A stretch of 64,000 bases of DNA, taken from positions 62,001 through 126,000 of the forward strand of contig CAVRUN010000002.1 in the NCBI GenBank assembly GCA_963724435.1, written 5' to 3'. This document shows, piece after piece, positions 27,541 to 36,691 of this stretch. Positions within the stretch are counted from its first letter, which is position 1; every line of letters begins with the position of its first letter. The stretch is from AP-15 sp963724435 (GTDB lineage Bacteria > Pseudomonadota > Alphaproteobacteria > ATCC43930 > CGMCC-115725). The position numbers and the translations under genes are program-made. The notes below the pieces were generated by a model that had not been told where the DNA came from, did no database searches, and saw nothing but the letters and a program-made list of their open reading frames with translations.

Positions 27541-28305
27541 TTAGGACGCGGCTGGGCTGCGACGTGCGTAGAGCAGGAATTCGCGATTGCCTTCAGGACC
27601 TAGGATCGGGCTCTCGACGATGCCGATCGTCAGCCAACCCGGTTGCGCCGCGATCCAGGCAGCGGCGCGCTCGCAAACCTCACTATGAATCGCCGGATCC
27701 CGCACGACGCCGCCCTTGCCCACCTTCCCTGGCCCGGCTTCGAATTGCGGCTTGATCAACGCAACTAGCGACGCCTTGTCCGCGGCGAGTGCGAGCGGCG
27801 CCGGTAAAACCGTCGCCAGCCCGATAAAGCTCGCGTCACAGGTGATTAAATCCACCGGTTCCGGCACCTGCGTGCGGGAGAGCGCGCGCGCATTTGTCCG
27901 CTCGCAGACAACAACTCGCGGGTCGTGGCGCAGTTTCCACGCCAGCTGGCCGTGTCCGACATCGACCGCATAAACACGGGCAGCGCCGCGCGCGATCAGA
28001 ACATCGGTAAAGCCGCCGGTCGAGGCGCCGATATCGAGGGCAATCCGGCCGCGCGGATCGATTGCGAAGTGATCGAGAGCATGAGCGAGCTTGAGCCCGC
28101 CGCGCGACACCCAGGGATGATCGCGACCCCGGAGTTCGATCTTCGCGTCTTCAGATAATAGCTCACCGGCCTTATCAATCCGCCGCTCGCCGGCGAAAAC
28201 CAAACCGGCGAGGATCAGGGCTTGCGCGCGAGCGCGGCTCTCGGCAAGGCCGCGCTCGGTCACTAATTGATCGGCGCGTCGCTTCGATCGCAAAACCGCC
28301 TGCAA
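27541..28305 (-). CDS. tlyA: TlyA-family rRNA 2'-O-methyltransferase
   Basis: About 250 residues. It has an N-terminal S4 RNA-binding domain (RADQLVTERGLAESRARAQA, residues 10-30), then a FtsJ-like SAM domain: ALDIGASTGGFTDVLIARGA, VYAVDVGHGQLAWKL, LITCDASFIGL and LIKPQFEAGPGKVGKGGVV with the K-D-K-E-type residues. TlyA methylates ribose of cytidines in rRNA. The start is uncertain: TTG at 28305 or 28293, since family proteins begin just before RADQL. Last gene of the isoprenoid block, 33 bases after dxs. Confidence 0.9.
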   Translation of the reverse strand: MQAVLRSKRRADQLVTERGLAESRARAQALILAGLVFAGERRIDKAGELLSEDAKIELRGRDHPWVSRGGLKLAHALDHFAIDPRGRIALDIGASTGGFTDVLIARGAARVYAVDVGHGQLAWKLRHDPRVVVCERTNARALSRTQVPEPVDLITCDASFIGLATVLPAPLALAADKASLVALIKPQFEAGPGKVGKGGVVRDPAIHSEVCERAAAWIAAQPGWLTIGIVESPILGPEGNREFLLYARRSPAAS

Positions 28306-28338
28306 CCGTACACGCTGAACCCAGCGGAAAGCCCTATA

Positions 28339-30279
28339 TTAGGCTCGAGCCGGCTGTTCCGCTATTTCGCGGCCAAGCGCCGATAGCGCCATGGCCACGA
28401 TTTGGCGGGCATTGAGGCCCGCCCTGTCGTATTGTGTCTGCGGACTATCGTGCTCGAGGAACACGTCGGGCAACATCATGGTGCGGATCTTGAGCCCATG
28501 GTCGAGCAGCGCGTTTGCCGCCAAATGATGCAGCACGTGGCTGCCGAAGCCGCCGATCGCACCTTCCTCGACCGTGATCACGACTTCATGCTCGCGGGCG
28601 AGCCGGCTGATCAGGTTGGTATCGAGCGGCTTGGCAAAGCGAGCGTCCGCAACCGTCGTCGAGAGCCCGTAGGACGCCAGCTCTTGCGCCGCCTTCATGC
28701 ACTCGCTCATCCGGCCACCAAGGCTGAGAAGGGCGATGGTGGTCCCTTCCCGCATGATGCGCCCGCGCCCGATCTCGAGCGGCACGCCGCGCTCGGGGAG
28801 CGGTACGCCGATCCCGTCGCCGCGCGGGTAACGCACCGCAGAGGGCCCCTCGTCTAACGCGGCGCAAGTCGCCACCATATGGACGAGTTCCGCCTCGTCT
28901 GCCGCCGCCATGATCACAAAGCCGGGCAGGCAGCCAAGATAGGTCACATCGAACGAGCCGGCGTGAGTTTGACCGTCGGCTCCGACCAGCCCGGCGCGGT
29001 CGATCGCGAACCGCACCGGCAGGCTCTGAATCGCAACGTCGTGCACGACCTGGTCATAGGCGCGCTGCAGAAAGGTCGAATAGATCGCTGCGAACGGCTT
29101 CATTCCTTCGGCAGCGAGCCCGGCAGCAAACGTCACGGCATGCTGTTCGGCAATGCCGACATCAAAGCAGCGGTTCGGAAACTTTTCGCCAAATAGATTG
29201 AGCCCGGTGCCGGACGGCATTGCCGCCGTGATCGCGATCACGCGGTCATCGGCCTCGGCTTCCTTGATCAGCGCCTTGGCGAAAACGCTGGTGTAGGACG
29301 GCGCCTTGGAACTCGATTTCGCTTGTGTTCCGGTGATCACGTCGAATTTGGCGACACTATGCCATTTGTCATCGGCTTGTTCTGCCGACAGATAGCCGTG
29401 CCCTTTTTCGGTGACGGCGTGGACCAAAATTGGGCCGGTCTCCTTGGTGTCGCGGACGTTCTTCAGCACCGGCAGCAAATGATCGAGATTGTGACCGTCG
29501 ATCGGACCGACGTAATAAAATCCCAGTTCCTCGAATAACGTGCCGCCGGTCACAAAGCCGCGGGCCAGTTCCTCGGCGCGACGCGCCGCATCTTCGAGCG
29601 GCTTTGGGAAATGCCGCGCCACTTCCTTGGCGATGTGCCGCAGCGACATAAACGATTTTGACGATAGCAGCCGGGAGAGGTAGGCGCTCATCGCGCCGAC
29701 CGGCGGGGCGATCGACATATCATTGTCGTTGAGGACGACGATCAGCCGCGAATCCATCGCCCCGGCATTATTCATTGCCTCATAGGCCATGCCGGCGCTC
29801 ATCGCGCCATCGCCGATAACGGCGATAATGTTGCGCTGCTCGCCCCGCAGGTCGCGGGCCACCGCCATGCCCAACCCCGATGAAATCGAGGTCGAGCTGT
29901 GGGCCGCGCCAAACGGGTCGTACTCGCTTTCGGAACGCTTGGTGAAACCGGAAAGGCCACCGCCCTGGCGAATCGTGCGAATGCGGTCGCGCCGGCCGGT
30001 CAGGATCTTGTGCGGATAAGCCTGGTGACCGACATCCCAGATCAGCCGGTCGTTGGGTGTGTCAAAGACATAGTGCAGCGCGACCGTGAGCTCCACGACG
30101 CCGAGCCCAGCGCCAAAATGACCGCCTGTGATCGAGACCGCGTCGATCAGTTCGGCGCGCAACTCATCCGCGAGTTGGCGCAGATCCGATTCGGGCAGCC
30201 GGCGCAGATCGGCCGGAATATCGATCCGGTCAAGCAACGGCGTCCGATTGGAAATCGGGCGAGTCGGGTTTGAATCCAA
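28339..30279 (-). CDS. dxs: 1-deoxy-D-xylulose-5-phosphate synthase
   Basis: 646 residues, typical length. A thiamine-diphosphate enzyme condensing pyruvate and glyceraldehyde-3-phosphate, first step of the MEP isoprenoid route. Seen: SITGGHFGAGLGVVELTVAL, WDVGHQAYPHKILTGR, AVIGDGAMSAGMAYEAMNNA (ThDP motif), LNDNDMSIAPPVGAMSAY, FDVGIAEQHAVTFAAGLAAE and AIDRAGLVGADGQTHAGSFD. It follows ispA by ten bases, so isoprenoid precursor and chain elongation are co-transcribed. Confidence 0.97.
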   Translation of the reverse strand: MDSNPTRPISNRTPLLDRIDIPADLRRLPESDLRQLADELRAELIDAVSITGGHFGAGLGVVELTVALHYVFDTPNDRLIWDVGHQAYPHKILTGRRDRIRTIRQGGGLSGFTKRSESEYDPFGAAHSSTSISSGLGMAVARDLRGEQRNIIAVIGDGAMSAGMAYEAMNNAGAMDSRLIVVLNDNDMSIAPPVGAMSAYLSRLLSSKSFMSLRHIAKEVARHFPKPLEDAARRAEELARGFVTGGTLFEELGFYYVGPIDGHNLDHLLPVLKNVRDTKETGPILVHAVTEKGHGYLSAEQADDKWHSVAKFDVITGTQAKSSSKAPSYTSVFAKALIKEAEADDRVIAITAAMPSGTGLNLFGEKFPNRCFDVGIAEQHAVTFAAGLAAEGMKPFAAIYSTFLQRAYDQVVHDVAIQSLPVRFAIDRAGLVGADGQTHAGSFDVTYLGCLPGFVIMAAADEAELVHMVATCAALDEGPSAVRYPRGDGIGVPLPERGVPLEIGRGRIMREGTTIALLSLGGRMSECMKAAQELASYGLSTTVADARFAKPLDTNLISRLAREHEVVITVEEGAIGGFGSHVLHHLAANALLDHGLKIRTMMLPDVFLEHDSPQTQYDRAGLNARQIVAMALSALGREIAEQPARA

Positions 30280-30289
30280 TGCAGGCTCC

Positions 30290-31231
30290 TCACGTGCGAC
30301 GGCTGATTACGAATCGCGCCGCCTCTCTTAAAAGTTCCGCTCTTCCCCCGAACAAATCAAGATGCGCGACGGCTTGACCGATCAGCAGTTCGGCCTGATT
30401 GCGCGCCCGCTCGACCCCGAGGATAGAGACGAAGGTGGCCTTACCGGCAGCGGCATCGGCGCCGGCCGGTTTCCCGGTTTCCGCCGGCGAGCCTTCGACG
30501 TCGAGAAGATCGTCGGCGATCTGAAAAGCAAGCCCGAGGTCGTGCGCATAGCCGCGCAAGGCGGTGCGAGCCTCGGCAGGCGCTCGCGCCAGTATTGACC
30601 CGGCCTCGCAGGAAAACGCGATGAGCGCCCCGGTTTTCATGCGCTGCAGCCGCGTGATCGCGCCGATGTCGAGCGAGCGATGCTCGGCGATCAGGTCGAT
30701 CATTTGGCCCCCGACCATTCCGGCTGCACCGGCGGCGGCGGCAAGGGCGGCCACCAGCTCGCAGCGCACCGCCGGATCGGCATGCGCGTCCGGATGGGCC
30801 AGCAACTCAAAAGCCATCGTCAGTAAGCCGTCACCAGCGAGAATCGCGGTCGCCTCGTCGAACTCCTTGTGGCAAGTCGGACGGCCGCGCCGCAGATCGC
30901 TGTCGTCCATTGCGGGGAGGTCGTCATGGACCAACGAATAGGCGTGCACCATCTCAATCGCCGCCGCCACTTGCAGCGCGCATTGCCGGTTGACGCCAAA
31001 GAGGCGCGCGCCGGCGAGAACCAGAAAAGGACGCAGCCGCTTGCCCGGCCCTAGCGCGGCGTAGCGCATTGCCTCGTAGACTCGCGCTTCGAGATCGGGC
31101 GGCACGACGAGCAGCCGCTCCAATAGCGAATCGGTCAGCGTTGCAGCCTCGGCCAACGCCGCTTCGAACGAGAGCCCGTCGGGCCACAGCGTGTCAGTCA
31201 AACTTCGCTGGCTCCGTCGATACTGCGCCAT
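30290..31231 (-). CDS. ispA: Polyprenyl (farnesyl) diphosphate synthase
   Basis: About 313 residues. Condenses IPP with DMAPP/GPP to farnesyl diphosphate. Seen: GPGKRLRPFLVLAGA, the first aspartate-rich motif in HDDLPAMDDSDLRRGRPTCH, GQMIDL, and the second motif FQIADDLLDVEGS. The start is uncertain: ATG 31231 overlaps the xseB end by 38 bases, an in-frame codon lies at 31243, and a TTG start near 31204 would reduce the overlap. The order xseB-ispA-dxs is conserved in many bacteria. Confidence 0.94.
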   Translation of the reverse strand: MAQYRRSQRSLTDTLWPDGLSFEAALAEAATLTDSLLERLLVVPPDLEARVYEAMRYAALGPGKRLRPFLVLAGARLFGVNRQCALQVAAAIEMVHAYSLVHDDLPAMDDSDLRRGRPTCHKEFDEATAILAGDGLLTMAFELLAHPDAHADPAVRCELVAALAAAAGAAGMVGGQMIDLIAEHRSLDIGAITRLQRMKTGALIAFSCEAGSILARAPAEARTALRGYAHDLGLAFQIADDLLDVEGSPAETGKPAGADAAAGKATFVSILGVERARNQAELLIGQAVAHLDLFGGRAELLREAARFVISRRT

Positions 31232-31445
31232 CGGCGCCGACAACGATGCGCTCTACCCGTTGCTGCGCCTCGTTGAGCTTTCGTTCGCAATGCTGCTTCA
31301 ACAGAGCCCCACGCTCATAGGAGAGGATCGCTTCGTCGAGCTTGACCTGTCCCGCTTCGAGCCGCCGCACGATCTGTTCGAGTTCAGCGAGCGCATCCTC
31401 AAAGCTCATGCTTGAGATTTCGGGAAGCGGATTGGTCTCGGCCAT
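31194..31445 (-). CDS. xseB: Exodeoxyribonuclease VII small subunit
   Basis: 83 residues from ATG 31445. The whole family motif is present: SFEDALAELEQIVRRLEAGQ, LDEAILSYERGALLKQHCER and a helical KLNEAQQRVERI. It binds XseA to form the single-strand DNA exonuclease. XseA is not in the window. Overlaps the next gene. Confidence 0.95.
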   Translation of the reverse strand: MAETNPLPEISSMSFEDALAELEQIVRRLEAGQVKLDEAILSYERGALLKQHCERKLNEAQQRVERIVVGADGAVSTEPAKFD

Positions 31446-31562
31446 CGCTGCTCTATCTAGCAAATTGCGCGAGATTGGAAGCGCGCTCTAACCATTTGCG
31501 AGCGGATATTATCGCCCTGCTGTCACACTACGGCAACAACACTGTCACTGGCCCGGGGCTGC

Positions 31563-32489
31563 TCAGGCGGCCATCAGCACCCGGACATGCGCCGCAGCGC
31601 TGGCGCCAAGTGCCTGAAGATCGTAGCCACCCTCTAACGTCGAGACGAGCCGCCCCTCGGCATGTCGGTAGGCCAGTTCGACGAGTCGTTCGGTGACCCA
31701 TACGTAGTCGCTCTCTTCGAGCATCAACTGCGCCAGCGGATCGCTGCGGTGCGCGTCAAACCCCGCCGAGATGATTACGAATCTCGGCCGAAACTCGTCG
31801 AGCGCCGGCAATATCCGCTCGCTGAACGCGCGTCGAAACGGCCCCGATCCCGACATTGGCCGCAATGGCACATTGACAATGTTGCCTACCCCGGTCTCGT
31901 GCGCGGCGCCGGTGCCGGGGTAGAGCGGATATTGATGGGTCGACGCATAAAACAGGTTCTCGTCCGCTTCGAACGCCGCCTGGGTGCCGTTGCCGTGATG
32001 AACATCGAAATCGACGACGGCGACCCGTTCGAGGCCATGTACTTCGCGCGCCCGCAATGCGGCGATCGCGGCATTGTTGAACAGGCAGAACCCCATCGCG
32101 CGGTCAGGTTCGGCATGGTGACCGGGTGGCCGTACCGCACAAAAGGCATTCTCGGCCTCTTTGGCCATGACAGCGTCAACCGCGGCAGTCACCGCACCCG
32201 CCGCGTGCAACGCCGCGCACCCGGAGGCTGCGGACAGGACCGTATCGGCGTCGATCGCCACATGTCCCGTCATCGGCACAGCGTTCAGAATGCGCTCGAC
32301 GTGAGGCCGCGGATGGATCCGAAGCAGATCTTCGAGCATCGCTTCCGGCGCTTCCCGGAGTTCGAGCTCGCCAAATTGTGGACCGGACAGTGCCGCAAGC
32401 ACGGCGCGCAGCCGCGCCGGAGATTCGGGATGGTGCAATCCCGGGTCGTGCTCGAGACAGACTGGGTGCGTATAGAGCAGCGTTGTCAT
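31563..32489 (-). CDS. Histone deacetylase-family (acetylpolyamine amidohydrolase-like) protein
   Basis: 308 residues from ATG 32489. Zinc hydrolase of the arginase/deacetylase fold. Seen: HPVCLEHDPGLHHPESPARL, AVRPPGHHAEPDRAMGFCLF (catalytic His-His), NNAAIAAL, VAVVDFDVHHGNGTQAAF (zinc Asp/His), SAGFDAHRSDPLAQL (zinc Asp) and STLEGGYDL. Removes acetyl groups from acetylated amines or proteins; which one is unclear. It stands just upstream of xseB-ispA-dxs, an arrangement known from other alphaproteobacteria. The long upstream frame to 32645 has no homology. Confidence 0.93.
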   Translation of the reverse strand: MTTLLYTHPVCLEHDPGLHHPESPARLRAVLAALSGPQFGELELREAPEAMLEDLLRIHPRPHVERILNAVPMTGHVAIDADTVLSAASGCAALHAAGAVTAAVDAVMAKEAENAFCAVRPPGHHAEPDRAMGFCLFNNAAIAALRAREVHGLERVAVVDFDVHHGNGTQAAFEADENLFYASTHQYPLYPGTGAAHETGVGNIVNVPLRPMSGSGPFRRAFSERILPALDEFRPRFVIISAGFDAHRSDPLAQLMLEESDYVWVTERLVELAYRHAEGRLVSTLEGGYDLQALGASAAAHVRVLMAA

Positions 32490-32583
32490 TGCCAGCCCTC
32501 GCTTCGAAAATTTGCCATCAGTGTCGCAATTCGGCGCGCAAATCCTGTTCGAAATCCCGAGATGGCCGTGATCCTCTCGAAAT

Positions 32584-32952
32584 TCACCGGCGAGCGGCGC
32601 CGAGCCCGAGTGCGGCCCACCCAACCAATAACGCGGTCCCGCCAAACGGCGTCACCGCGGCGAACCAAGAATACTGCGTCAATGCTAACGCAAACAGGCT
32701 GAGGCTGAACAAGCAGATCCCGATCACAAAACACCATCCCGCAATCGCCAGAAGCATGCTGAAGCGGGTACTGCGATCAGCGATGGCCGCCAGCGCAACA
32801 AGGGTGGCAGCGTGAACCATGCCGTAAAGCGCGCCAGTGCGAAGGAGTTCGGCGGCGTGCACATTCCTGCTCGCCAGATGCGCCGCGACCGCTCCGGCCG
32901 CAACCGACAAAAAGCCGCCAATCGCCGCAGCCGCAAGCCAGGTGCGGATCAT
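32584..32952 (-). CDS. DUF423 small inner-membrane protein
   Basis: 122 residues with four hydrophobic helices. The pattern GGFLSVAAGAVAAHLASRNV, TGALYGMVHAATLVALA and TPFGGTALLVGWAALG fits the YgdD/DUF423 family. No biochemical role is established. Its ATG overlaps the stop of the upstream glycosyltransferase (ATGA), so the two genes are co-translated. Confidence 0.88.
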   Translation of the reverse strand: MIRTWLAAAAIGGFLSVAAGAVAAHLASRNVHAAELLRTGALYGMVHAATLVALAAIADRSTRFSMLLAIAGWCFVIGICLFSLSLFALALTQYSWFAAVTPFGGTALLVGWAALGLGAARR

Positions 32953-34148
32953 CGCGACACCGCTCTTTCGGCGAGCGCGATGTGATAGAGCGACAGGGTC
33001 TCGCGCGCGACAATCCCTTCGGCGAAGCGGGTTTCGACCAGTATCCTGCCGTTATTTCCCATCTCTTCGCACCGTCCGGGGTCGGCGGCGAGTGCGGCGA
33101 TTGCCTCGGTGAGCGCAACCAAATCGCGTGGCGGCACAAGGATGCCGCTGGCATTATTCTCCGTCCGGACCACCTCGCGGCAGCCGGGAACGTCGCTCGC
33201 GATGATCGGCCGGGCACAGGCAGCGGCTTCGAGCAACGCCTTTGGCACACCCTCGCCATAGGTTGACGGCAGGACGGCGATGGCCGCGCGTTGCCAGATC
33301 TCGCGAACATCCTCGACTGCACCCAGCCAAGTCACTCCCGGCTCCGCGGCAAGCGATAACAGTTCAGCCTCCGAGAGCGACCCTGAATTGTCCGGGTCCG
33401 GAGGTCCCGCCAGGACAAGTTCGATCGGCAGGTTTCGCTGCCGCAAGCGCCGGATGGCGGCGACCGCGTCGAGCACGCCTTTGTCGCGCAGCATGCGCGA
33501 GACGAGGGCGATGATGACCGGATTCCCCTTTGGCATCGGTAGCGGCGCGAAATGTTGGACATCGACGCCGGAGCCGCCGATCAGCGATATCCGCGACCGC
33601 TCGACGCCGAGAGCGGAAAGCGCGGCGCCGTCCTCGGGGTTTTGCACGATGACCTGGCTGGGGCGCCGACCAACCGCAAACCGCAGCACTAACCCTAGCG
33701 CCAAGCGCCGCAGCCGCGCCGTGATGCTGGTTGCCGAAAAAGCGGACCCCAACCCCATCACCGCATCGATCACCGCCGGCGTATCACGCCGATAGCCAAA
33801 AGCGACTGCCCGGGCCAGATTGCCGAACAACACCGGTTTCAGCGCGACATGGTGAAGGATGTCGGGTCGCTCAGATCGATAGAGCCGCGCGATTGCTGCG
33901 ATCACTCGCACCGACCCGGCGATCCCGTCGCCGCGCCGTCGCCAGGCCAGAGCGCGCAGCGTCAATCCCTCGGCGAGGATGCGCGCACCATGATCCTGGA
34001 CCCGCGTCGCGACGACAACATCAAATCCGGCATCGCGCGCAGCACGAGCCACCGGTAGGCGATGTGAGCAAAAGTACCAATCCTCGGTGACCAGAAACAG
34101 CAGCTTCGGGCGCCGCCGGGCGGAGCATGCGGAAAACGGCTCGGCCAT
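32949..34148 (-). CDS. Glycosyltransferase family 4-like
   Basis: 399 residues from ATG 34148. GT-B enzyme: PKLLFLVTEDWYFCSHRLPV at the N-terminus, HHVALKPVLFGNLARAVAFG, VIVQNPEDGAALSALGV, VSRMLRDKGVLDAVAAIRRL, LPSTYGEGVPKALLEAAACA with the donor-site EX7E pattern, and PIIASDVPGCREVV. It resembles transferases that work with the adjacent type of epimerase in O-antigen or exopolysaccharide loci. Divergent from that epimerase, 154 bases away. Confidence 0.9.
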   Translation of the reverse strand: MAEPFSACSARRRPKLLFLVTEDWYFCSHRLPVARAARDAGFDVVVATRVQDHGARILAEGLTLRALAWRRRGDGIAGSVRVIAAIARLYRSERPDILHHVALKPVLFGNLARAVAFGYRRDTPAVIDAVMGLGSAFSATSITARLRRLALGLVLRFAVGRRPSQVIVQNPEDGAALSALGVERSRISLIGGSGVDVQHFAPLPMPKGNPVIIALVSRMLRDKGVLDAVAAIRRLRQRNLPIELVLAGPPDPDNSGSLSEAELLSLAAEPGVTWLGAVEDVREIWQRAAIAVLPSTYGEGVPKALLEAAACARPIIASDVPGCREVVRTENNASGILVPPRDLVALTEAIAALAADPGRCEEMGNNGRILVETRFAEGIVARETLSLYHIALAERAVSR

Positions 34149-34302
34149 CGCAACGACTATGGTATCGCGCGAGGTCAAGTGGCAGTCGCGGCGATCGCGA
34201 GCAGAGTAAGGACGCTCTTGTCCATACATGCCGTGCTCTTTAATCCATTTGCTGGAGAACTGCTTCTAATCAAATCATCAACTGCCGGATGGGAGGCGAA
34301 GA

Positions 34303-35238
34303 CTGCCGCACATACTGGTGACGGGTGCTGCCGGCTTTATCGGCCGCGCGCTGTGCCGCGAGCTGGTGCAGCTCGGCCATGAGGTTCGCGGTGTCACGCG
34401 CGGGAAAGCTGAACCGATCGCGGGAGTCGTATTGCGGCCGATCGGCGACATTGGCGCGGACACCGATTGGAAAGCCCATCTCGAGGGCATCGAAATCATC
34501 GTTCATCTCGCGACGAGCGCCCACCGTCCAGTCGACGAGGCGACCGGTATTACCGAGGCGAAAGCAGCGGCGTCGTTGGTGCGGGCCGCCGATACCGCCG
34601 GTGTTCGCCGCTTGGTTCATCTCAGCTCGATCCGCGCTATGGGCGAGGAGACGCCGCCCGGTCGCCGCTTTACCGCCACAGACCCGCCATCGCCGCAAGA
34701 TGCCTATGGCCGCGCCAAGCTTGCGATCGAGCACGCGATCATTGCGGCGGCAGGCGCGACCGGGGTCGATCTTGTCATCCTCCGCCCGCCGCTGGTTTAC
34801 GGGCCCGGAGTTAAAGGAAATCTAAGGGCGCTGATCAAGCTGACCGCGAGCGGTGTGCCATTGCCGTTCGCCGGTGTCGAAATCCGACGCAGCATGATCT
34901 TTCTCGGCAACCTGGTCGATCTCCTGGTGTTGGCCTGTACGCATCCGGCCGCGCCCGGTCGTCTGCTGCTGGCGCGCGATGCCGATGATCTTTCGATACC
35001 CGAACTCGTACAGGCGTTGGCGGCCGGACTCGGGCGACGAGTGCGGCTATTCCCGGCGCCCGCGGCCTTGTTTACCGGGCTCAGTCTGTTGCCGGTACTG
35101 CGGCCGGCATTGCGTCGCCTGACCTTGCCGCTGCTGGTGGACGACGCCGAGACGCGCCGCGTCCTCGGCTGGATGCCGGTGGTCTCGTCGGAGACAGGGC
35201 TCGCATCCACGGCGCGCGCCTACGCCCGGCGATCATAA
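34303..35238 (+). CDS. NAD-dependent nucleotide-sugar epimerase/dehydratase
   Basis: About 311 residues, extended SDR. Seen: ILVTGAAGFIGRALCRELVQ (Rossmann TGxxGxxG), IVHLATSAHRP, VHLSSIRAMGEE with the Ser, DAYGRAKLAIE with the catalytic YxxxK, and VILRPPLVYGPGVKGNL. The first standard start codon in frame, GTG 34318, lies inside the TGxxGxxG motif. A GGAGG site six bases before CTG 34303 suggests a non-standard start there, so the 5' end is uncertain. Similar to UDP-glucose/GalNAc 4-epimerase relatives of surface-glycan loci. Confidence 0.85.
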   Translation: MPHILVTGAAGFIGRALCRELVQLGHEVRGVTRGKAEPIAGVVLRPIGDIGADTDWKAHLEGIEIIVHLATSAHRPVDEATGITEAKAAASLVRAADTAGVRRLVHLSSIRAMGEETPPGRRFTATDPPSPQDAYGRAKLAIEHAIIAAAGATGVDLVILRPPLVYGPGVKGNLRALIKLTASGVPLPFAGVEIRRSMIFLGNLVDLLVLACTHPAAPGRLLLARDADDLSIPELVQALAAGLGRRVRLFPAPAALFTGLSLLPVLRPALRRLTLPLLVDDAETRRVLGWMPVVSSETGLASTARAYARRS

Positions 35239-35272
35239 TCGGGAATTTGGAAAGGCTTCGGGCTGAGCCGCC

Positions 35273-35911
35273 TCATTCCGCGTCGGGCTGCTTTGCCGGA
35301 TGGGCATCGGCAAACGCCGGGATCGCCATGCAGTTATCGTAGATCCGCATCACCCGCCGATATGCGTCGAGCGGGCAGTTGAAGTTTTTGGCGGGCGTCA
35401 CCTGGGTTACAAGGCAGATATCGGCGATCGTCGGGTGCCCGCCATGGCAGAAATCGCCGCTCTCGGGATGGCGCTCCAGTCGCGCTTCGATCGCCTCGAG
35501 ACCGAGACCTAGCCAGTGCCCGATCCAGGCCACCAGTTGCGTCTCGCTAAGCTTCAACACGTCGGTCAGATAATGGCGCACGCGCGGCACAATCAGCGGG
35601 TGCGAGTCGGCGACATTGATCAGCGCTAGCCCGCGCACCCAGGCCCGCGCCTCCGGATCGGCCGGAAGCAACGGCGGTTCGGGGTAATGTTCGTCCAGAT
35701 ATTCGAGGATGGCCAAAGATTGAAACAGCTCGGCCGCGCTATCGATCAGGGTCGGCACCATCATCTGCGGGTTTAACCTGCGGTATTCGGCGGCGAACTG
35801 GTCGCCCTTTTCGAGGTGCAGATAGCTGTCTTCGCGCGCCAGACGCTTCAGGTTTAGCGCGATACGCACGCGGAAACTCGCCTGCGAGCGATAATAAGTG
35901 TAGAGCTTCAT
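35273..35911 (-). CDS. maiA: Maleylacetoacetate isomerase (zeta-class glutathione transferase)
   Basis: 212 residues, usual length. The N-terminal thioredoxin-like domain has YYRSQASFRVRIALNLKRL (the SxS glutathione site; most relatives have SCS) and NPQMMVPTLID. The all-helical C-terminal domain has ILEYLDEHYPEPPLLP and FCHGGHPTIADICLV. Converts maleylacetoacetate to fumarylacetoacetate in tyrosine breakdown, with glutathione as cofactor. No fahA or hmgA lies near. Confidence 0.9.
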   Translation of the reverse strand: MKLYTYYRSQASFRVRIALNLKRLAREDSYLHLEKGDQFAAEYRRLNPQMMVPTLIDSAAELFQSLAILEYLDEHYPEPPLLPADPEARAWVRGLALINVADSHPLIVPRVRHYLTDVLKLSETQLVAWIGHWLGLGLEAIEARLERHPESGDFCHGGHPTIADICLVTQVTPAKNFNCPLDAYRRVMRIYDNCMAIPAFADAHPAKQPDAE

Positions 35912-35987
35912 TCTACGTCTCCCTATGCCTTGCCCTAGCGGCGGGGGCCGCCGAGCCGGCTGTTATCAGGCGCCGAGGATAACGTCC

Positions 35988-36521
35988 ATGTCCTTCACCC
36001 CTAAGCTTGCTGGTCTTACCCTGGTGTTTTCTGCGGTTATCATGGCGCGTCCGGCAATGGCTGCCGATCCGGGTGGCGGCGGCTGCGCCAGCTGTAATCT
36101 GCTTAACGAAAAGGCGCTGTCGCTCGATCTGGCGGAGGCGATCGCGATGGCGGCGCTCACCAAATGCCGGGCCGACGGTAATCATGTCAGCGTCACTGTG
36201 CTCGACCGAGACGGGCTGGTGAAGATCGCTTTTCGCGATGACGGGGCATCACCGCACACAATCACCACCAGCCAGCGCAAGGCATTCACCTCCGTCACTT
36301 TCCGGCAGCCTTCGGCGCAATGGGCGCACCGGGTGCTGACCGACCCGGCTATTGCGGGTCTGAAGGACACTGCGGGGACTATTGCGCTCGGCGGCGGCGT
36401 GCCGATCAAAGCCGGGAATGAAGTGGTCGGCGCGATAGGGGTCAGCGGCTCGCCCGGCGGCGACAAGGACGAGGCCTGCGCAAATGCCGGTGTCGCGGCG
36501 GTTGCCGACAAGCTGAAATGA
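35988..36521 (+). CDS. GlcG/HbpS-family heme-binding-like protein, exported
   Basis: 177 residues. An N-terminal signal peptide (hydrophobic LAGLTLVFSAVIMARPAMA, likely cut after AMA) leads to the family domain: LAEAIAMAALTKCRADGNHV, VSVTVLDRDGLVKIAFRDDG, SQRKAFTSVTFRQPS, IALGGGVPIKAGNEVVGAIG, and VSGSPGGDKDEACANAG. Probably periplasmic. HbpS-like proteins bind heme or small metabolites; the ligand here is unknown. Cysteines in GGCASCN near the start of the mature part are unusual. Confidence 0.85.
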   Translation: MSFTPKLAGLTLVFSAVIMARPAMAADPGGGGCASCNLLNEKALSLDLAEAIAMAALTKCRADGNHVSVTVLDRDGLVKIAFRDDGASPHTITTSQRKAFTSVTFRQPSAQWAHRVLTDPAIAGLKDTAGTIALGGGVPIKAGNEVVGAIGVSGSPGGDKDEACANAGVAAVADKLK

Positions 36522-36691
36522 GGGAAGGCCGGTAAGGGCCAGTCGGCTAAAGTGTAGCTTTATGGCGTTCCGATTATGGCGGCCCTGATGCCTGTGTACC
36601 TTGTGTCGTCGACGGGCCGGCATCCGCTGGCGGGCGCCACTGATGCGACAAGGGAAGAAAGTTTTGGCGGCGGACAAACGACTAGAGTGAA